Source: an uncultured Bacilli bacterium (lineage in GTDB: Bacteria > Bacillota_I > Bacilli_A > RF39 > UBA660). Taken from it: a stretch of 64,000 nucleotides of DNA. A program made the translations under genes and the position numbers. The notes under the pieces are model-generated. The model worked only from the letters and a program-made list of their open reading frames with translations. It ran no database searches and was not told the origin of the DNA. Where the stretch lies: assembly GCA_934095845.1 (NCBI GenBank), contig CAKOKS010000002.1, positions 103,572 through 167,571 on the forward strand, given 5' to 3'. This document shows positions 20,816 to 30,226 of this stretch, one piece after another (position 1 is the stretch's first letter; the number at the start of each line of letters is the position of its first letter).

Positions 20816-21649
20816 ATGGACAAAGAAGCAATAATTAAAAATATAGAAAATACATTTCTTGAGAAAAAAAATTCTCATGCTTTTTTGTTTGAAACAAACA
20901 ATATTTCTAAATGTTATGATGATGTACTAAATATTATAAAAGTTATTACAAATCATGAATATGATAATTTAATTGATAATAATAATTTTCCAGATTTAAT
21001 TTCAGTTGAACCAGATGGAAAAGAAATTAAAGTTTTTCAAATTGAAAATATAATTGAAACTTTTTCTACTACTTCAATAATGGGAAGTTATTCAATATAT
21101 ATTATAAAAGAAGCAGAAAAATTGAATTTATCTTCTGCTAATAAAATTTTGAAATTTTTAGAAGAACCAGAAAAAAATATTGTAGGATTTTTTGTAACTA
21201 CTTCTGTTTCTAAAATATTACCTACTATAAAAAGTAGATGTGAATTATTTAAGATAAATTACAAGTTTGAAAATATTAAAGATGTATTATCTATAACTGA
21301 AGAACAATACAAATATTTTGAAGAAACAATGGATTTTGCTTTTAAATTAAATTCAACAAAAAAATATATTTTAATGAATCATGTAAAACAAATTGCTAAA
21401 AAAGAAAGATTTGAAATTGAAACAATACTTGATATATTGAGAAAAGCGTATATAATAAAGTATGATTATTTATTAAATCGATTAAATTGTGATAAATCAT
21501 TAATTGAACAAATTTTAGTAAGTGTGGATATTAATGATATAAAAATATTAGCTAAAAGAATAACATTGATTGAGCAAATTCAAAGTGAATTTAAATTCAA
21601 TTTAAATAAAGAATTAATTTTAAATAAAATGATATTAATGTGGGAGTAG
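20816..21649 (+). CDS. holB: DNA polymerase III delta-prime subunit (short)
   Basis: 277 residues. ANKILKFLEEP and LPTIKSRCELFKI are the clamp-loader blocks of delta-prime, and VFQIENIIETFSTTS fits too. No Walker A motif is visible near the N-terminus (HAFLFETNNISKC where a GPxGxGK would stand), and the protein is about 50 residues shorter than usual. It lies after bofA and before ricT, the Bacillus neighbourhood. Confidence 0.85.
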   Translation: MDKEAIIKNIENTFLEKKNSHAFLFETNNISKCYDDVLNIIKVITNHEYDNLIDNNNFPDLISVEPDGKEIKVFQIENIIETFSTTSIMGSYSIYIIKEAEKLNLSSANKILKFLEEPEKNIVGFFVTTSVSKILPTIKSRCELFKINYKFENIKDVLSITEEQYKYFEETMDFAFKLNSTKKYILMNHVKQIAKKERFEIETILDILRKAYIIKYDYLLNRLNCDKSLIEQILVSVDINDIKILAKRITLIEQIQSEFKFNLNKELILNKMILMWE

Positions 21650-21653
21650 GTTT

Positions 21654-22439
21654 ATGAAGGTATGTGGAGTAAAATTTAAAGATACTGGTAAAGTATATTA
21701 TTTTAAATATGAAGATATGGATTTAAAAAAGAATCTAACTGTTGTTGTAGAAACTGAAAAAGGTGAACAATTTGCAAAAGTAACAGATATAGATATCAAA
21801 GAATCAAAAAATATAAATATTGAAAATATGAAAGCAGTACTTAGAATATCAACAAAAAAAGATTATAATAATTATTTAAATAATTTGAAAGAATCTAAAC
21901 TTGCTTTAGATTATGCAAAAGAGTTAGCAAAAAAAATGAATATAAAAATGAAAATACTAAATGCTTCTTATACTTTAGATAGAAAACAACTAATTTTTAA
22001 TTTTATTTCAGATGATCGCGTTGATTTTCGTGATTTAGTAAAAGAACTTGCTGCCAAATATAAAACAAGAATTGAACTTCATCAAATTGGAGTAAGAGAT
22101 AAATCTAAAGAAATTGGAGGATTAGGTCATTGTGGTAGACCATTATGCTGTGCTTCATTTTTAAATGGCATAGATACAATAAGTATAAATATGGCAAAGA
22201 ATCAAAATATTGCTTTAAACCCAAGTAAAATAAATGGTGCTTGTGGTAGATTATTATGCTGTCTTGCATATGAGGATGATGTATATACATGTCATAGAAA
22301 ACTTTTACCAAAAGTAGGAGAAAACGTGAAGACTCCAGATGGAGAAGGTAGAGTTGTTTCAATAGATATTTTAAATAAAAAATATACGGTTGAAATAAAT
22401 GGAGATAAATGTGTTTATGAATCAGATAGAATTAAATGA
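21654..22439 (+). CDS. ricT: PSP1-domain protein RicT (YaaT)
   Basis: 261 residues. The paired cysteine motifs GHCGRPLCCASFL and GACGRLLCCLAYE are the iron-sulfur ligands of RicT. In B. subtilis RicT with RicA and RicF stimulates RNase Y processing and the Spo0A phosphorelay. It sits between holB and trmN6 as in Bacillus. Confidence 0.93.
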   Translation: MKVCGVKFKDTGKVYYFKYEDMDLKKNLTVVVETEKGEQFAKVTDIDIKESKNINIENMKAVLRISTKKDYNNYLNNLKESKLALDYAKELAKKMNIKMKILNASYTLDRKQLIFNFISDDRVDFRDLVKELAAKYKTRIELHQIGVRDKSKEIGGLGHCGRPLCCASFLNGIDTISINMAKNQNIALNPSKINGACGRLLCCLAYEDDVYTCHRKLLPKVGENVKTPDGEGRVVSIDILNKKYTVEINGDKCVYESDRIK

Positions 22440-23127
22440 TTTATATGATTATGATATGAAAATATATCAAAATAAAGATTATTTTAAATTTTCAGTTGAC
22501 TCTGTTTTATTAGCAGAGTTTGTTAAGGTTAGAAAAAATTCTAAAAGTATTTTAGATTTATGTTCTGGTAATGCTCCAATTCCATTAATTTTATCAAAAA
22601 AATATGGAAACAAAATTAATATAGTTGCTTATGAAATACAAAAAGAAATTTATGAACTTGGTAAAAAATCAATTGAGGTTAACAACATTAGTAATATTGA
22701 TTATAGAAATGATGATATAAAAAATATTAATTTTCAAACAAAGTATGATATTGTTACATGTAATCCACCATATTTTGTTTATCATAATGAAAAAATTATA
22801 AATGATAATGATATTTTAGCTAAAGCAAGGCACGAAATAACTACTAATTTAGATGAAGTTGTTTCAATAGCTGCCAAATCTTTAAATGTTGGAGGATACT
22901 TTTATCTTGTTCATACAAGTTCAAGAATTATAGAAATTATTGAAACTTTAAAAAAATACAAATTTGGTATAAAAAGAATTGTTCCTGTTTATGATAATAG
23001 AAATGGTGAGAGTTCACTAATATTAATTGAAGCACTTTATGGTGGAAAAGATTATGTGAAAATAGATAAACCAGTTTATATAGATGAAAATAAAACATAT
23101 CAAGGAATTTTTGGAGGTATAAAATGA
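22417..23127 (+). CDS. trmN6: tRNA1(Val) adenine-37 N6-methyltransferase (YabB/TrmN6)
   Basis: The SAM motif LDLCSGNAPIPLIL and the amino-methyltransferase motif CNPPYF identify the family; DMKIYQNKDYFKFSVDSVLL is the conserved start region. The start is uncertain: ATG 22417 or GTG 22411, both inside the end of ricT; GGAG lies at 22401-22404. The stop overlaps the pth start (ATGA). Confidence 0.88.
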   Translation: MNQIELNDLYDYDMKIYQNKDYFKFSVDSVLLAEFVKVRKNSKSILDLCSGNAPIPLILSKKYGNKINIVAYEIQKEIYELGKKSIEVNNISNIDYRNDDIKNINFQTKYDIVTCNPPYFVYHNEKIINDNDILAKARHEITTNLDEVVSIAAKSLNVGGYFYLVHTSSRIIEIIETLKKYKFGIKRIVPVYDNRNGESSLILIEALYGGKDYVKIDKPVYIDENKTYQGIFGGIK

Positions 23128-23669
23128 AACTAGTAGTTGGATTAGGAAATCCTGGTAAAGAATACGAAAAAACTAGACATAATATAGGCTTTATGGCAAT
23201 TGATAATTATTTAGGTGAAGTAAAATACTCAAAAAAATTTAATGGTGAGTATTATGAAACAAACATTAATGGTGAAAAATATATTTTTGTAAGACCATTA
23301 AGTTTTATGAATTTATCAGGTAAAGTAGTATATGATTTTATGAATTTTTACAAACTAAATATGAATGATTTGTTAATTATCCAAGATGATATGGATTTAG
23401 ATTTTGGTAAAATAAGAATAAAGATAAATTCATCTTCGGGAGGACATAATGGAATAAAAGATATAATTAAGTATTTAAATTCAAATGAATTTGTAAGAAT
23501 TAAAGTAGGAATTGCACATAATAGAAACATGGATACTAAAGATTATGTATTATCAAAATTTTCTACTAATGAACTAGAAATACTTAATTCATCTTTTCAA
23601 ACTATCAATCATATAATTGAAGATTTTAATAAACTTAATATTCAAGAACTAATGAGTAAATATAATTAG
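23124..23669 (+). CDS. pth: Peptidyl-tRNA hydrolase
   Basis: 181 residues. GLGNPGKEYEKTRHNIGF contains the catalytic histidine and substrate Asn; SSSGGHNGIKDI and VRIKVGI complete the family pattern. It recycles peptidyl-tRNA. TTGGAGGT precedes the ATG, which overlaps the trmN6 stop. Confidence 0.96.
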   Translation: MKLVVGLGNPGKEYEKTRHNIGFMAIDNYLGEVKYSKKFNGEYYETNINGEKYIFVRPLSFMNLSGKVVYDFMNFYKLNMNDLLIIQDDMDLDFGKIRIKINSSSGGHNGIKDIIKYLNSNEFVRIKVGIAHNRNMDTKDYVLSKFSTNELEILNSSFQTINHIIEDFNKLNIQELMSKYN

Positions 23670-23677
23670 GTGATATT

Positions 23678-26600
23678 ATGGAGTTTTTAAGTGATATTTT
23701 TGAATATAAAAATGAGTATCATGTTTGCGGTCTTACAGAAGAATTAACTATTCAATATTATTTAAATTACTATAAGAAAACAAATGAAAATATTCTTATA
23801 GTAACTAATACTTTATATGATGCAAATAAGATATTTCAAGGATTAAAAACATATACAGACAATGTCTGTCTTTTTCCAATGGATGATTTTTTAGCATCAG
23901 TTGCTCTAGCTATATCACCAGATTTAAAAGTTAGAAGATTAGAAACTTTAGAAAGACTTAAAAGTGAAAAATGTATTGTAGTAACAAACTTGATGGGATA
24001 TTTGAGATTTTTACCAACTAAAGCTGAATCAAGCAAATATGAACTAAACTTAGTAAAAGGTAATACTTATGAAAGAGAAGAACTTTTAAGTACACTTAAT
24101 ACTTTAGGATATAATCGTGATTCTTTAGTTACTTCAACTGGGGAATATGCTGTGCGTGGATATATAATTGATATTTTTCCAATTGAAAGTGAACATCCAA
24201 TAAGATTAGAATTTTTTGGAGATGAAATAGACTCAATCAGATTCTTTAATGAAGAGACTCAGTTATCAATAAATGAAGTATCTAGTTATAAATTAATGCC
24301 ATTTTCAGAAATATCAACTGATGAACATAGTTCACTTTATGAATATATGAATAAACCATTCACTTTCTTTGTAGATGAAAATCAAATATTAAATGGTTAT
24401 GAAAAAATACTTATTGATATAAAAGAATATAACGAATCAAAAAATGAAGATATTAAATATATGTATAATTATGATGAAATAATTGTTGATAATTTTATAA
24501 GAATAGAGACTGTTAATAATTATTCAGATAGTTTATCATATAATTCTAAACCTATGATTAAATTTAAAGGTAACTATGATTCTTTAAAAGATTATGTTAA
24601 TTCTAACTATAAAAAAAATACTTTAATTATTTATTTAAGTAATGATAGACAAATTAATTCTATTGAATCTTTATTTGAGCATGTTAATATTGGTTCAATA
24701 GTTACTGGTGAAATAAATATAATAAAGAAAAAAATTAATGAAGGATTTATTATAAATAATTATTCGATAATAAGTGAATATGATATAGATGATGTAAAAG
24801 TAATTAATACTTATAAAAATTCTTATAAATTAGGTAGAAAGATAAAAAGTTTTGATGATTTAAAAGTAGGAGATTATGTGGTTCATCAAAGTAATGGTAT
24901 AGGAATTTATGGTGGAATAAAAGCACTTTCTAAAAATGGAATGATGAGAGATTATATTTTAATTAACTATGCAGGTAATGATAAAGTATATATTCCAGTT
25001 GAAAAAATAAATACTATATATAAATTTTCAGATGCAGATGGTGTTCAGCCTAAAATAAATTCTTTAAATTCAACTAACTGGGCTAAAACTAAAATGAAAG
25101 TTAAAGCTAAAATCAAAGATATTTCTGATGAGTTAATAAAACTTTATGCAGCTAGAAACAGTATCAAAGGGGATGCTTATAAAGATTATCCAGATGAAGA
25201 AGTATTTGATTCATATTTTGAATATACTGCAACATCTGATCAAGAAAAATGCATAAAAGAATTAAAGCATGATTTGGATTCTCCAGTACCAATGGATAGA
25301 CTTTTATGTGGTGACGTTGGTTTTGGTAAAACTGAAGTAGCTTTTAGAGGTATGTTTAAAACAGTAATGAACGGACATCAAGTTGCTTATCTATGTCCAA
25401 CAACATTATTATCTAGACAACAATATTTAAATGCTCTTGAAAGATTTAAAAATTATCCTGTTAATATTGCTTTACTTAATAGATTCGTATCACTTAAAGA
25501 AACAAACAGGGTAATTAAAGGTTTAAAAGAAGGAACAATTGATATAGTTTTTGGAACACATAAACTTCTAAATGATAAAATTGATTATAAAAATTTAGGA
25601 TTGCTTGTAATTGATGAAGAACAAAGATTTGGAGTAACTCATAAAGAAAAAATCAAAGAATTAAAAAATAATGTAAATGTTTTAACTTTGTCAGCAACAC
25701 CAATACCTAGAACTTTGAAGATGGCTATGAGTGGTTTAAGGGATTTATCTATAATTGATACGGCTCCAGTTAATCGTTATCCAGTTCAAACTTATGTTTT
25801 AGAAGAAAATGATGTGTTAATTAAAGATGCAATATATAAAGAAATGTCTAGAAATGGACAAATATTTATTCTTTATAATAAAGTTCAAAGTATAGCCGAT
25901 GAAGAAACTAAGATAAAAAAACTTGTACCTGAAGCAAGAATTGCCATTGCCCATGGTCAAATGGATAAAAATGAACTTGAAAGTATTGTAAGTGATTATA
26001 TTGATTATAAATATGATATTCTTTTATGTACAACTATAATTGAAACTGGAATTGATATTCCAAATGTAAATACATTAATTATAATAGATGCAGATAATTT
26101 TGGATTGTCACAACTATATCAACTTAGAGGAAGAGTTGGAAGAAGTGATAAAATTGCTTATGCTTATTTAATGTATAAACCATCAAGGATATTAACAGAA
26201 ACAGCTAAAAAAAGACTTCAATCTATAAAAGATTTTACAGAACTTGGATCTGGTTATAAAATTGCTATGAGAGATTTATCTATTCGTGGAGCAGGTGATT
26301 TACTTGGAAGTGAACAGGCTGGATTTGTTGATTCTGTTGGTCTTGAATTATATACTCAAATGGTTCAAGATGAAATAAAAAGACTTAATGGTGAGGAAGT
26401 TATTGAAGAAGATGATAAAAATCCATTAATAGAAGTTGCAAATCATATAGATGACAACTATGTTAAAGAAGAAGATATTAAAATTGAAATTCATAAAATC
26501 ATTAATGAAATCAAAGATGAAGATACTTTATTAAAAGCTAAAAAAGAAATTGAAGATAGATTTGGTACTATTGATGAAAAAATGGAAATATATATGTATG

Positions 26601-26872
26601 AAGAATGGTTTGAAAAGTTAGCAAATAAGCTTAATATTACCAGGGCTAAACAAACTGATGCATCCATTGATTTAGAATTAAGTGAAGATGTTTCTAGTAA
26701 AATAGAGGGAGATAAATTGTTTTTACTTGCATATAATATTAATCCAAAGTTTAGATTTTCTTATAAAATGAAAAAAATATTTATTACTTTACCAAAAGTA
26801 AATTTAGAAAAACATTTTATATATTATGAAGTAAAATTATTAAATGAAATTGTAAATATGATAGATAAATAA
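23678..26872 (+). CDS. mfd: Transcription-repair coupling factor Mfd
   Basis: 1064 residues, somewhat shorter than the usual 1150-1180. It has an N-terminal UvrB-like region, an RNA-polymerase interaction domain (VGDYVVHQSNGIGIY), a translocase with Walker A GDVGFGKTEVAF, DEEQRFGV and QLRGRVGRS, and a C-terminal regulatory domain. It removes stalled RNA polymerase and recruits UvrA. AGGTGATATT precedes the ATG. pth-mfd is the conserved order. Confidence 0.96.
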   Translation: MEFLSDIFEYKNEYHVCGLTEELTIQYYLNYYKKTNENILIVTNTLYDANKIFQGLKTYTDNVCLFPMDDFLASVALAISPDLKVRRLETLERLKSEKCIVVTNLMGYLRFLPTKAESSKYELNLVKGNTYEREELLSTLNTLGYNRDSLVTSTGEYAVRGYIIDIFPIESEHPIRLEFFGDEIDSIRFFNEETQLSINEVSSYKLMPFSEISTDEHSSLYEYMNKPFTFFVDENQILNGYEKILIDIKEYNESKNEDIKYMYNYDEIIVDNFIRIETVNNYSDSLSYNSKPMIKFKGNYDSLKDYVNSNYKKNTLIIYLSNDRQINSIESLFEHVNIGSIVTGEINIIKKKINEGFIINNYSIISEYDIDDVKVINTYKNSYKLGRKIKSFDDLKVGDYVVHQSNGIGIYGGIKALSKNGMMRDYILINYAGNDKVYIPVEKINTIYKFSDADGVQPKINSLNSTNWAKTKMKVKAKIKDISDELIKLYAARNSIKGDAYKDYPDEEVFDSYFEYTATSDQEKCIKELKHDLDSPVPMDRLLCGDVGFGKTEVAFRGMFKTVMNGHQVAYLCPTTLLSRQQYLNALERFKNYPVNIALLNRFVSLKETNRVIKGLKEGTIDIVFGTHKLLNDKIDYKNLGLLVIDEEQRFGVTHKEKIKELKNNVNVLTLSATPIPRTLKMAMSGLRDLSIIDTAPVNRYPVQTYVLEENDVLIKDAIYKEMSRNGQIFILYNKVQSIADEETKIKKLVPEARIAIAHGQMDKNELESIVSDYIDYKYDILLCTTIIETGIDIPNVNTLIIIDADNFGLSQLYQLRGRVGRSDKIAYAYLMYKPSRILTETAKKRLQSIKDFTELGSGYKIAMRDLSIRGAGDLLGSEQAGFVDSVGLELYTQMVQDEIKRLNGEEVIEEDDKNPLIEVANHIDDNYVKEEDIKIEIHKIINEIKDEDTLLKAKKEIEDRFGTIDEKMEIYMYEEWFEKLANKLNITRAKQTDASIDLELSEDVSSKIEGDKLFLLAYNINPKFRFSYKMKKIFITLPKVNLEKHFIYYEVKLLNEIVNMIDK

Positions 26873-26873
26873 C

Positions 26874-26902
26874 TTGAATAAAATTGTTTTACATGATATA
26901 TT
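26874..26902 (+). promoter_or_regulatory. Promoter of the metG T-box transcript
   Basis: TTGAAT (26874-26879), 17 bases, TATATT (26897-26902) with TG in the extended position. It starts directly after mfd. Confidence 0.75.
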
Positions 26903-26904
26903 AA

Positions 26905-27109
26905 GTTCGTTAAGCAATGAAAGAAAGAAGTTATTTGAAGGCTTTTTTAGAGAATCTGGTTAGGTGAAAGCAGATAAGTCAGTAAAATAATCGAATGGCT
27001 CTGGAGTTTAAATCGTTTTAATCGCGTTAAGATATAAAGTGTATGAATACATTCATAAAATAGGATGGTACCACGGATTAGTTCGTTCCTATATTATGGA
27101 TGTTTTTTT
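26905..27109 (+). promoter_or_regulatory. Methionine T-box riboswitch
   Basis: Leader with the T-box hallmark AGGATGGTACCACGG at 27062-27076. Stem I carries AGAA and GGTGAAAGC. A probable specifier codon ATG is at 26995-26997, matching the downstream methionyl-tRNA synthetase. The terminator (27050-27109) pairs CATTCATAA...TAGGA with TCCTA...TTATGGATG and ends in seven T. Uncharged tRNA-Met should stabilise the antiterminator and turn metG on. The 3' region 27110-27236 holds only a possible 19-residue frame. Confidence 0.92.
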
Positions 27110-27125
27110 ATTGGTGGTGATTATT

Positions 27126-27185
27126 TTGTTAATAGAAAAAAATATTACTATTATTAATTTAAGAATATTTAAACGGATGTGTTAA
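27126..27185 (+). CDS. Possible short leader ORF between T-box and metG
   Basis: TTG 27126 preceded by GGTGGTGATTATT opens 19 codons (ending CGG ATG TGT TAA). The 5' context is identical to the TTG start of mnmE. No conserved motif. It may be chance or a remnant. Confidence 0.2.
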   Translation: MLIEKNITIINLRIFKRMC

Positions 27186-27236
27186 TATACTATGAATTAA
27201 TAATATAGAATAAAATTTGTAAGGAGAATGATAAAA

Positions 27237-28778
27237 ATGGAAAAAGAAAAATATTATATTAGTACAGCAATTGCATATACTTCAGCTAAACCTCATATTG
27301 GAAATACGTATGAAATTGTTTTAGCAGATGCAATTGCAAGAAATAAAAGATTAGAAGGATACGATGTTTATTTTCAAACAGGAACAGACGAGCATGGTGA
27401 AAAAATTGAACTAAAGGCACAAGATGCAGGAATTGAACCACAAGCTTATGTTGATAATGTTGCTAGTGAAATAAAAACAATATGGGATTTAATGAACACG
27501 ACATATGATAAATTTGTAAGAACAACTGATAAACATCATGAAGAAGTAGTTCAACATATATTTAAAAAAATGTATGATAAAGGAGATATTTATAAAGGTG
27601 AATACAAGGGATTATATTGTACACCATGTGAATCCTTCTGGACTGAAAGTCAATTAGTTGATGGAAAATGTCCTGACTGTGGAAGAGTTGTTCAAGAAAA
27701 ATGCGAAGAAGCTTACTTTTTTAAACTATCTAAATATCAAGATAAATTGGTTAAATATATAGAAAGTCATCCAGATTTTATTCAACCAGAAGCAAGAAAA
27801 AATGAAATGTTAAATAATTTTATTAAACCAGGGCTTCAAGATTTATGTGTTTCACGTACTTCATTTTCTTGGGGAATACCAGTTGATTTTGATCCAAAAC
27901 ATGTTGTTTATGTTTGGTTAGATGCATTAACAAACTATATTACAAATATTGGGTATGATGTTGATAATGAAACGGAAGAATTTAAAAAATTATGGCCAGC
28001 TAACTTACATTTAATTGGTAAAGATATTGTAAGATTTCACACAATTTATTGGCCATGTTTCTTAATGAGTTTAGATTTACCAATTCCAGAAAAAGTATTT
28101 GGACATCCTTGGTTAATCATGTCTGATGGAAAGATGAGTAAAAGTAAAGGAAACATAATATATGCAGACGATCTTGTTAATAGATATGGTGTAGATGCAG
28201 TAAGATATTTCTTCTTGCATGAAATACCATTTGCCAGTGATGGACTTTTCTCAGAAGATTTACTTATTGAAAGAATTAATGGAGATTTAGCAAACATTTT
28301 AGGAAATTTAGTTAATAGAACTATTTCGATGTCTCATAAATACTTTGATGGAATTGTTGAAAATACAAGTGTTACTGAAGATGTTGATAATGCTTTAATA
28401 GAAAAAGTCGAAGCTTTATCAGTTAACTTTAAGAAAAAAATGGATGATTTAAAAGTCGCAGATGCTATTGATGAAGTATTTAATTGTTTAAGAGCAACTA
28501 ATAAATATATAGATGACACTACTCCATGGGCTCTTGCTAAAGATGAAACAAAACAAGATAGATTAAAAACTGTTTTATATAATTTAGTAGAATCTATTAG
28601 AATTTGTACAGTATATCTTCAAGCATTTATTCCAGAAACTACTGAAAAAATATTTAATCAAATTAATACAGATTTAAAATCTTATGAATCTGCTAAAAAG
28701 TTTGGTCAATTTAAATCAGGAACTAAATTAAATAATCCAGAGATTTTATTTGCAAGAATAGATAATAAAAGTGAGTAA
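27237..28778 (+). CDS. metG: Methionyl-tRNA synthetase
   Basis: 513 residues. The HIGH-like PHIGNTYEIV, zinc cysteines CTPC and CPDC, and KMSKSKG identify the class I enzyme. It ends without the C-terminal dimerisation (Trbp111) domain found in Bacillus MetRS, so it is the short form. ATG 27237 has AAGGAG 10 bases upstream; the earlier ATG at 27228 is too close to it. Expression is controlled by the T-box. Confidence 0.96.
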   Translation: MEKEKYYISTAIAYTSAKPHIGNTYEIVLADAIARNKRLEGYDVYFQTGTDEHGEKIELKAQDAGIEPQAYVDNVASEIKTIWDLMNTTYDKFVRTTDKHHEEVVQHIFKKMYDKGDIYKGEYKGLYCTPCESFWTESQLVDGKCPDCGRVVQEKCEEAYFFKLSKYQDKLVKYIESHPDFIQPEARKNEMLNNFIKPGLQDLCVSRTSFSWGIPVDFDPKHVVYVWLDALTNYITNIGYDVDNETEEFKKLWPANLHLIGKDIVRFHTIYWPCFLMSLDLPIPEKVFGHPWLIMSDGKMSKSKGNIIYADDLVNRYGVDAVRYFFLHEIPFASDGLFSEDLLIERINGDLANILGNLVNRTISMSHKYFDGIVENTSVTEDVDNALIEKVEALSVNFKKKMDDLKVADAIDEVFNCLRATNKYIDDTTPWALAKDETKQDRLKTVLYNLVESIRICTVYLQAFIPETTEKIFNQINTDLKSYESAKKFGQFKSGTKLNNPEILFARIDNKSE

Positions 28779-28791
28779 TCACTTTTATTAT
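28762..28791 (+). terminator. Intrinsic terminator after metG
   Basis: A perfect 13-bp stem (ATAATAAAAGTGA with its complement) with loop GTAA spans the metG stop; the 3' side runs into TTATTTAT. Confidence 0.7.
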
Positions 28792-28808
28792 TATTTATAG
28801 GAGAAAGC

Positions 28809-29561
28809 ATGAAATTTACAGATACACATGCACATATTTTTAATGAATATTATAACGATTTTAATAAAGTTATAGAAGATGCTAAAAATAATTCAGTTTA
28901 TAAAATAATTAATGCATCAACTAACTTCAATAACATAGAAGAAGTACTTGAAACAAGCAAAAAGTATTCAAATATTTATGCTTGTATAGGATTACATCCA
29001 GAAGATTTAGTTAAAGATTACATTAAATTAGAAAAATACATAGTTGATAATTTAAATAATAAAAAATTAGTAGCTATTGGAGAAATTGGTCTTGATTATT
29101 ATTATTCAAAAGAAAATAAGAATGAACAAATTGAATTATTTGAATACCAATTATCTTTAGCAAAAAAATATAGGTTACCAGTAGTCGTTCACTCAAGAGA
29201 AGCAACTCTAGACACTATCAATTCATTAAAAAAATATAAAGTTAAAGGAGTTATTCACTGTTTTAGTGGTAGTTTAGAAACAGCTAATATTTTAATTAAT
29301 TTAGGCTTTTATATAGGTGTTGGAGGTGTAATGACATTTAAGAATTCTAAAATAGATACAATTATTAAAGAAATTCCTTTAGACAGAATTATTTTAGAAA
29401 CTGATTCTCCATATTTAACACCTGAACCATTTAGAAAATACTCTAATGAATCTAAATACATTAAAACTATTGCTGAATATTTAGCAAATTTGAAAAATAT
29501 TAGTTTAGAAGAAGTTTCAAGAGTTACAGAAAAGAATGTAAGTGACTTATATAATATCTAA
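28809..29561 (+). CDS. tatD: TatD-family metal-dependent deoxyribonuclease
   Basis: 250 residues. Metal ligands are in TDTHAHIF, GEIGLDYYY, VVHSREA, IHCFSG and ETDSPYLTP. The family hydrolyses DNA and is linked to DNA repair. AGGAGA precedes the ATG. metG-tatD-3D protein-rsmA is the Bacillus yab order. Confidence 0.94.
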   Translation: MKFTDTHAHIFNEYYNDFNKVIEDAKNNSVYKIINASTNFNNIEEVLETSKKYSNIYACIGLHPEDLVKDYIKLEKYIVDNLNNKKLVAIGEIGLDYYYSKENKNEQIELFEYQLSLAKKYRLPVVVHSREATLDTINSLKKYKVKGVIHCFSGSLETANILINLGFYIGVGGVMTFKNSKIDTIIKEIPLDRIILETDSPYLTPEPFRKYSNESKYIKTIAEYLANLKNISLEEVSRVTEKNVSDLYNI

Positions 29562-29636
29562 AAATTAGTATAAAATTTGTGTAAAGTGTTTACTTATGTA
29601 TTGATTTTTGCTAGAATTGATATATAAGGTGATTAT

Positions 29637-30182
29637 ATGATGATTAAGGGTAGTAACAAATTTTTAAAAGCAACAAAAATCATGTTAATAGTTTGCTCAG
29701 TTTTTGTAATTCAAAGAGTAAACTTAATTAATTTAAATGACAAGATAACTAATGAAAATTTAAATAAAACTATAGATTTAACAGCAATGGCTTATAAACT
29801 TAATGAAATACAATTAAAAGATAAATATTATCCATTAGATACTTTTACTGGTGATTTAACTGGATATGGAGCAAATTGTCCTTTATGTAGTGGTAAACTT
29901 GGATGTACTGGTCAAGATGTAACTGATGGAACAACTATTTATAATGATGCTGATTATGGCGAAGTTAGAATTGTAGCTTCAAGTAAAAATCTAAAATGTG
30001 GTTCCATTGTAACATTTGATGCTGGTTATGTAAGTGATAAGAAAGTAGTTGCTATTGTATTAGATAGAGGAGTACTTGGAACTGATCTTGACTTATTAGT
30101 AGAAAATGAAGATTATGCTTTAAAAAATATTGGAAGACACAAAATAAGTTATGATGTTTTAAGAAATGGATGGGAAAGATAG
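29637..30182 (+). CDS. Membrane-anchored 3D-domain protein (YabE-like, minimal)
   Basis: 181 residues. One N-terminal membrane segment (TKIMLIVCSVFVIQ), then from about residue 75 a 3D (double-psi barrel) domain with GYGANCPLCSGK, the pair TGQDV and VLDRGVLGTDLDLL, which supplies the conserved aspartates. Position between tatD and rsmA is that of yabE, a resuscitation-factor-like muralytic protein, but the G5 and DUF348 repeats are missing. It probably acts on peptidoglycan outside the membrane. Start at the first or second of two adjacent ATG codons; AGGTGAT lies upstream. Confidence 0.75.
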   Translation: MMIKGSNKFLKATKIMLIVCSVFVIQRVNLINLNDKITNENLNKTIDLTAMAYKLNEIQLKDKYYPLDTFTGDLTGYGANCPLCSGKLGCTGQDVTDGTTIYNDADYGEVRIVASSKNLKCGSIVTFDAGYVSDKKVVAIVLDRGVLGTDLDLLVENEDYALKNIGRHKISYDVLRNGWER

Positions 30183-30200
30183 CAAATATCTTTCTTTTTT
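30174..30200 (+). terminator. Intrinsic terminator after the 3D-domain gene
   Basis: GAAAGATA and TATCTTTC form an 8-bp stem with loop GCAAA and six T. Confidence 0.85.
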
Positions 30201-30226
30201 ATGTTACAATGTAGTTAGGTGATTTT

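Noticed and set aside
27848..27863. Ninth parS inside metG
   Set aside because: Only the left half TGTTTCACGT matches; the right half differs at several bases.
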